A stretch of DNA of 35,962 nucleotides from Gemmatimonadaceae bacterium (lineage in GTDB: Bacteria; Gemmatimonadota; Gemmatimonadetes; Gemmatimonadales; Gemmatimonadaceae), in the NCBI GenBank assembly GCA_013697785.1, contig JACCWE010000074.1, positions 1 through 35,962 on the forward strand, read 5' to 3'. The first letter of the stretch is position 1; each line of letters opens with the position of its first letter. The notes beneath the pieces were generated by a model. The model saw nothing but the letters and a program-made list of their open reading frames with translations, was not told where the DNA came from and did not search any database. Shown here in pieces: positions 32,302 to 35,962 of the stretch. The position numbers were made by a program, and so were the translations under genes.

Positions 32302-33255
32302 CTACTCGAACAGCGAGCTCACCGACTCGTCGCTGTGCGTATACCGAATCGCCTTCGCCAGCAGCTCGCCGACCGACAGGATCGTCAGCTGCGGAAAGCG
32401 GTGTGCCTCCGGAATCGCGACGGTGTCCGTCACCGTCACTTCCTTGATCGGAGCATTCCGAAGCCGCTCCGCCGCCGGACCCGACAACAGCGCGTGCGTC
32501 GCGCATACGTAGATGTCCTTCGCGCCCAGCCCCTTCAACGCGCGCGCAGCCTCGGTCACCGTTCCCGCCGTGTCGATCATGTCGTCGGGGATGAGACAGT
32601 CGCGCCCTTCGACCTCACCAACGACGTTCAACACCTCGGCGACATTCGGCTGCGGGCGGCGCTTGTCGATGATCGCGAATGTCCCGTTGAGCCGCTTCGC
32701 AAATCCACGCGCCATCTTCGCTGATCCGACGTCCGGTGCCACGACGACGAGATCTTTCAGCTGCTTCTTGCGATAGTGCGAAACGAACACCGGCGCCGCG
32801 TACAGATGGTCCACCGGAATGTCGAAAAATCCCTGCAGCGCGTGCTGGTGAAAATCGATCCCGAGCACCCGGTCAGCGCCGGCAGTCACGATCAGATTCG
32901 CCATCAGCTTCGCACCGATTGCCACTCGCGGTTGATCCTTCCGGTCCTGCCGCGAATAGCCGTAGTACGGCATCACACATGTCGTACGCGCCGCCGACGC
33001 CCGACGCACCGCGTCGAGAATCAGCAGCAGCTCCATAATGTTCTCGGCAGGCGGGTTCGTCGGTTGTACGATGAAGACATCGTGTCCGCGAATGTTTTCG
33101 TCGATCCGCACGAAAATCTCACCGTCCGAAAAACGCGACATGGTGACCTTCCCGAGCTCGACTCCCAGGCACGCCGAAATCTCTTTCGCGAGCGCAGGAT
33201 TCGCCGTGCCGGCGAGAAGCTTGAAGCCACGCCGTGGAACGTTCAGCTCATCCAT
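32302..33255 (-). CDS. prs: Ribose-phosphate pyrophosphokinase
   Basis: 317 residues, usual length. It makes PRPP from ribose 5-phosphate and ATP. Motifs: KLLAGTANPALAKEI, FSDGEIFVRI, then MPYYGYSRQDRKDQPR (ATP flexible loop), GIDFHQHALQGFFDIPVDHL, and the PRPP loop DDMIDTAGT. The C-terminal RFPQLTILSVGELLAKAI is intact. It is the first gene of the prs-rplY-pth-ychF run and starts 63 nt after the tRNA-Gln gene on the same strand. Confidence 0.97.
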   Translation of the reverse strand: MDELNVPRRGFKLLAGTANPALAKEISACLGVELGKVTMSRFSDGEIFVRIDENIRGHDVFIVQPTNPPAENIMELLLILDAVRRASAARTTCVMPYYGYSRQDRKDQPRVAIGAKLMANLIVTAGADRVLGIDFHQHALQGFFDIPVDHLYAAPVFVSHYRKKQLKDLVVVAPDVGSAKMARGFAKRLNGTFAIIDKRRPQPNVAEVLNVVGEVEGRDCLIPDDMIDTAGTVTEAARALKGLGAKDIYVCATHALLSGPAAERLRNAPIKEVTVTDTVAIPEAHRFPQLTILSVGELLAKAIRYTHSDESVSSLFE

Positions 33256-33318
33256 TGCAGCCGTTAAACGTAAGAGATTGAGAAGGTTAGGTCAATGCGG
33301 AATGGCCCAGGCATTCCA

Positions 33319-33389
33319 TTGCCCCTGGTGGATTCGAACCACCATTCGCGGCTCCAAAGGCCGCTGTCCTGCCGTTGGACGAAGGGGCA
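33319..33389 (-). tRNA. tRNA-Gln (TTG anticodon)
   Basis: A complete 71-nt cloverleaf on the minus strand: acceptor TGCCCCT pairs with AGGGGCA, D-arm GTCC/GGAC, anticodon arm GCGGC/GCCGC with loop CTTTGGA (anticodon TTG), a 4-nt variable loop, and a T-arm GGTGG-TTCGAAT-CCACC. The discriminator base is A, and CCA is not encoded. Confidence 0.97.
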
Positions 33390-33401
33390 CGAGAGCACCC
33401 T

Positions 33402-33430
33402 AAGCTACCGGCCCAGCGAGGGTTGCTCAA
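33402..33430 (-). promoter_or_regulatory. Predicted sigma-70 promoter of tRNA-Gln
   Basis: On the minus strand TTGAGC (33425-33430) and TAGCTT (33402-33407) are separated by exactly 17 nt. Transcription would begin a few nt before the tRNA 5' end at 33389. Confidence 0.5.
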
Positions 33431-33465
33431 TAGGGGTCGATATCTCGAGAGTGAGCGACTGCCTA

Positions 33466-33673
33466 CTGCGGGCACGGATCAGACCAATAAAGACGGATCG
33501 AACCGTGGGGGCAAATGGCTGACGGCCCGCGTCGAGAGCGTGTTTTTTTAGGGGGAACTGCAGGCCAAACCCTTACTTTCGCTATTCCCATTAAAACAAC
33601 CACGACCCGGCGCGACGAGCGATCACCCGCACACGGTTCGATCCGTCGTTATTGGCTCGATCCGTGACCGCAG
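33466..33673. repeat. 208-bp element with 42-bp near-perfect inverted arms
   Basis: Arm 33466-33507 and arm 33632-33673 are complementary at 37 of 42 positions, with one further G-T wobble. The inner 15 (33493-33507 and 33632-33646) are perfect, and a second block (CCAATAA and TTATTGG) follows one mismatch later. The 124-nt interior has a T7 run at 33542-33548 and no open frame. The arms read as terminal inverted repeats of a MITE-like, transposase-less element, or as the closing stem of a structured RNA. No obvious target-site duplication is seen. Confidence 0.7.
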
Positions 33674-33707
33674 CTCGAAGTTCGCCGCTCGCAGTTCGCA
33701 GCTCGCA
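33673..33707. repeat. Five tandem degenerate heptamers
   Basis: The plus strand reads GCTCGAA, GTTCGCC, GCTCGCA, GTTCGCA, GCTCGCA in succession (consensus GYTCGCA), ending 1 nt before the ispE stop codon. Confidence 0.75.
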
Positions 33708-33708
33708 C

Positions 33709-34587
33709 CTACTCGACCAGCTCAACTCCCGCCACCCGCGTCACCGTCCGCGTCGGCACGACCAATCCTGGAAGCGCCCTCGTCAGCGCCGCCGTGTCCG
33801 CGAAGAGGGGAAAGATCCCGAACAACGTGGATCCCGAGCCGCTCATCCCGGCCACTGTCGCGCCGTATTCCCGCAATTGCCCGATGACCGTCGGGATATC
33901 AGGATGGCGCTCTGCTACGACCGGCTCGAAGTCGTTGACGACGTGGGCGTGGAGCGTCTCCCACGACGTCAGCTCCTGCACCGAGACGAGCCGCGGCGAC
34001 GGCACGTCGGTATGCCGCGTCGCGGCGACCCAGCCGTATGCGTTCGCCGTCGGCACCGTGTATTCCGGGAGCACCAGCACCACCGTCCGCTCCGGGAGCG
34101 ACGGGAGCGCGAGCAGTCGCTCACCGCGCCCCCACGCCAGCGCAAACGGCTCGGTGGTCGTGAGGTAGGGAACGTCGGCGCCGAGGGTCATCGCGAGGCG
34201 GAGCAGCTCCGCCTCGGGAAGCGCGCGCGCTGCCAGCGCATTGAGCGCGCGCAGCACCGCGCCCGCATCCGCGCTTCCGCCGCCGAGTCCGCCGCCCACC
34301 GGAATTCGTTTCTCGATGGCGATGTCGAAGCCGCGCGGCCACCCCGTCGCGTCCGCGTATGCGACCGCGGCGCGATACGCGAGATTCTGCTCCTCCGGGC
34401 CGATCTCGACTCCGTGGCAGACGAGCGAACGCTCCTCGTCTCTCGGACGAATCGTGACGGTGTCGGCGAGTGCGATCCGCGCGAACAGCGTCTCGATCGA
34501 GTGATGGCCGCCGCGCTCGCGCGAGAGGATGCGAAGGCCGAGGTTGAGCTTCGCCTGCGCCGCGACCCGCGCGACCTTCGCGCTCAT
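33709..34587 (-). CDS. ispE: 4-diphosphocytidyl-2-C-methyl-D-erythritol kinase
   Basis: 292 residues; phosphorylates CDP-ME in the non-mevalonate isoprenoid pathway. GHMP-kinase motifs: AQAKLNLGLRIL (motif 1, catalytic Lys), IPVGGGLGGGSADAGAVLRA (ATP loop), and GMSGSGSTLFGIF (motif 3). LGADVPYLTTTEPFALAWGRG also fits IspE, although the usual FF-x-x-G is varied. The ATG at 34587 overlaps the stop of the upstream membrane protein (ATGA). The frame stays open to 35568 but that extension is a shadow of the upstream gene. No other isoprenoid gene is nearby. Confidence 0.95.
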   Translation of the reverse strand: MSAKVARVAAQAKLNLGLRILSRERGGHHSIETLFARIALADTVTIRPRDEERSLVCHGVEIGPEEQNLAYRAAVAYADATGWPRGFDIAIEKRIPVGGGLGGGSADAGAVLRALNALAARALPEAELLRLAMTLGADVPYLTTTEPFALAWGRGERLLALPSLPERTVVLVLPEYTVPTANAYGWVAATRHTDVPSPRLVSVQELTSWETLHAHVVNDFEPVVAERHPDIPTVIGQLREYGATVAGMSGSGSTLFGIFPLFADTAALTRALPGLVVPTRTVTRVAGVELVE

Positions 34588-35624
34588 TTCGCGAGCGGCG
34601 CGTGCGATGCTATCTCGTCTTCTTCCTTCGACGCGTTCATGTCGCTGAGCCTGAGGCCCAGCGTGATGAAGTAATAGATGCCGATGATCGTGATCGGCAG
34701 GAAGGTCAGGATGTGGTAGCTGATCGCCCAGCTCGTCGCCAGCGTGCGGTCTATTCCGTAAATCCCGAGCCCGAGCTGCGCGAACTTCTCGAACACGCCG
34801 AAGAATCCCGGAAGCGCCGGCACTGCGACACCGATCGCAATCAGCCCCTGCAGCATGAGCGCCGCGCTGTAGGACACCTCGATGCCCACGGCCTTGAAGC
34901 CAAGCCAGAAGGCGAGCGCGTTCATCAACCACATGATGATCGCCCACGCCATCGTCGACAGGAACTTCACCGGGTCGCGCAGCACGGCGAGCCCCGACGC
35001 GAACGCGAGCAGGATGCGCCGCCCACGCTCTTCGTACGATGGCGCGATCTTGCGCGCGACCCACTCCCACACGAGGATCGCGCGCTCGGTGAAGAAGACG
35101 ATCAGGTAGAGTCCCGAGATGGCGACGAGCGCGAGCGCGGCTCCGCCTCCGATGATCTTCGCGATCGAGTAGCCCGCGAACGTCTCTCCCTTTGGCAGCG
35201 TGGGATCGAGCGTCGCGACTGCCATGAGCAGGAGCACGCAGGTCGCGTCGAAGATGCGGTCGACGGCGAGTGATGCGAGCGCAGCGGAGAACGGAACACG
35301 CTTGGTCTCGCGCGAGAGCGCGAACGCGCGCAACGGCTCGCCCACGCGGGCGGGGAGCACATTGTTTCCCATCATCCCGATCGCGATCGCGCGCCACAGC
35401 ATCCCGAGCGGCAGCCCCTCGGCCACGGGCGAGAGGATGATGCGCCAACGAGGCGCGCGCAGCGGGAAGATCAGCGTACCCGCGACGCTCGCGCCGAGGA
35501 GATACCAGGGATTCGCATTCCGGATGTGCAGCCACACCTGGTCGAACGGAATGCCGTGGAGCGCCCACACGAGAAAGGCGACGCCGACGACAGCGCCGAA
35601 GAGACTACGCCAGTTCTTGCGCAC
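34584..35624 (-). CDS. Flippase-like/UPF0104 membrane protein (lysylphosphatidylglycerol synthase TM-like)
   Basis: 346 residues with seven or eight predicted helices. The family motifs are LRAPRWRIILSP (early cytoplasmic loop), NNVLPARVGEPLRAFALSRE, and VPALPGFFGVFEKFAQLGLG. This domain is found alone or fused in MprF, and solitary forms are thought to move lipids across the inner membrane. The start is a GTG at 35624, which directly follows the TAA of the gene upstream. The C-terminus is acidic (ASKEEDEIASHAPLAK). Confidence 0.9.
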   Translation of the reverse strand: MRKNWRSLFGAVVGVAFLVWALHGIPFDQVWLHIRNANPWYLLGASVAGTLIFPLRAPRWRIILSPVAEGLPLGMLWRAIAIGMMGNNVLPARVGEPLRAFALSRETKRVPFSAALASLAVDRIFDATCVLLLMAVATLDPTLPKGETFAGYSIAKIIGGGAALALVAISGLYLIVFFTERAILVWEWVARKIAPSYEERGRRILLAFASGLAVLRDPVKFLSTMAWAIIMWLMNALAFWLGFKAVGIEVSYSAALMLQGLIAIGVAVPALPGFFGVFEKFAQLGLGIYGIDRTLATSWAISYHILTFLPITIIGIYYFITLGLRLSDMNASKEEDEIASHAPLAK

Positions 35625-35962
35625 TTACTCGACTAATGCGAGATCGAGCAGGTCGAAGAGCTCCTCGATGGTTTCGCGCGGCGGCGCGCGGTCGGCGAGC
35701 ATCTCGGCGCGAAGCTCACGCGCGCGCTCGAGCGCCGCCTTGCCGCGATAGAGCAGAGACTCGATCGGCACTATCTCCTCGTCCCGGAGAACGGCCGGAT
35801 TGGAAAGTGGAGTCGCTTCGAGCGCGCCGAAGCCGGCGATACCGTTTTGCAGGTAGTCGTGCAGCTGGCGCCCCGTGGGCGTCTTCGATGATGTCTGACG
35901 CGGCGCATCGGTGCTCGCCGCTGGCGCCGGCGCAGGTGCCTGCGCAGGTGCCTGCGCCGCGG
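35625..35962 (-). CDS. C-terminal part of an unidentified protein (5' end beyond window)
   Basis: About 112 residues are visible; the start lies past the right edge. The first visible part is an Ala/Pro/Gln-rich linker, encoded by a tandem 12-bp repeat near 35930-35955. It is followed by a structured segment (LHDYLQNGIAGFGALEATPL, then EEIVPIESLLYRGKAALERA) and an acidic amphipathic end (ETIEELFDLLDLALVE). It abuts the flippase-like gene (TAA then GTG). Family not recognised. Confidence 0.8.
   Translation of the reverse strand, partial: AAQAPAQAPAPAPAASTDAPRQTSSKTPTGRQLHDYLQNGIAGFGALEATPLSNPAVLRDEEIVPIESLLYRGKAALERARELRAEMLADRAPPRETIEELFDLLDLALVE

Larger units (their letters stand above)
33390..33708. 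other. 319-nt gap between tRNA-Gln and ispE
   Basis: It holds the tRNA promoter (33402-33430), a long inverted-repeat structure (33466-33673) and a heptamer repeat (33673-33707). No coding frame in it looks real. Confidence 0.7.

Noticed and set aside
33466-33673. 6S RNA identity for the long inverted repeat
   Set aside because: The arms are too perfect and the core too long for the usual 6S bubble; no 6S consensus could be matched by eye.
34588-35568. N-terminal extension of the ispE frame
   Set aside because: It overlaps the whole flippase-like gene in another frame and is Arg-rich nonsense; IspE begins naturally at 34587.
1-35962. CRISPR array or prophage
   Set aside because: No regular spaced direct repeats, Cas genes, integrase, phage structural genes or transposase were seen.

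Overview
The window is high-GC bacterial chromosome with tightly packed genes, frequent 4-nt start/stop overlaps (ATGA, GTGA) and Shine-Dalgarno-like GGAG sites. Gene content (Ig-like/PQQ-type lipoprotein, sortilin-like propeller, TonB-dependent receptor with a carboxypeptidase-regulatory domain, KaiC-like ATPase plus histidine kinase, many DinB/DUF proteins) and a Gram-negative envelope point to a diderm soil-type bacterium; Gemmatimonadota is my best guess. This is inference from gene style; no 16S gene is present. There is no prophage, CRISPR array or recognisable transposase.

Layout. 1-870: two small minus-strand genes, a DUF3761-like secreted protein cut by the left edge and a small C-terminally anchored protein. 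871-7635: a plus-strand envelope block with a lipoprotein, a sortilin/BNR propeller and a ZnuD-like TonB receptor that starts right after (or overlaps) the propeller gene. 7801-8580: phenylalanine-4-hydroxylase. 8577-12527: small secreted, membrane and regulatory genes, including an alkyltransferase-like DNA-repair protein (PWHR motif) and a TetR regulator coupled to a lipoprotein and divergent from a membrane gene. 12542-22197: a long minus-strand run of accessory enzymes (ABM monooxygenase, ICMT-like methyltransferase, zinc-ribbon SDR, YdeI, DUF488, DUF6494, DUF3224, DinB, penicillin-acylase family hydrolase, TspO, DUF2071, DinB). 22299-24338: M13 metallopeptidase. 24527-24939: a lipoprotein gene that appears frameshifted. 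25290-25745: plastocyanin-like cupredoxin, separated by a strong bidirectional terminator from a minus-strand signalling operon at 25847-29545 (accessory protein, KaiC-like ATPase, PAS/GAF histidine kinase). 29846-35962: conserved housekeeping genes, all minus strand: ychF, pth, rplY, prs, tRNA-Gln, ispE, a flippase-like membrane protein and a partial gene.

The most interesting signals are: (1) a 208-bp intergenic structure at 33466-33673 with 42-bp near-perfect inverted arms, either a MITE-like element or a large structured RNA; (2) a KaiC-like protein whose first ATPase domain seems to lack everything between Walker A and just past Walker B, while the second is intact; (3) two interleaved inverted repeats with pseudoknot topology upstream of the KaiC operon; (4) a zinc-ribbon short-chain dehydrogenase lacking the usual catalytic tyrosine; and (5) the frameshifted lipoprotein. 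The housekeeping assignments are firm. Most of the small DUF and hypothetical genes are supported by start signals and spacing only.
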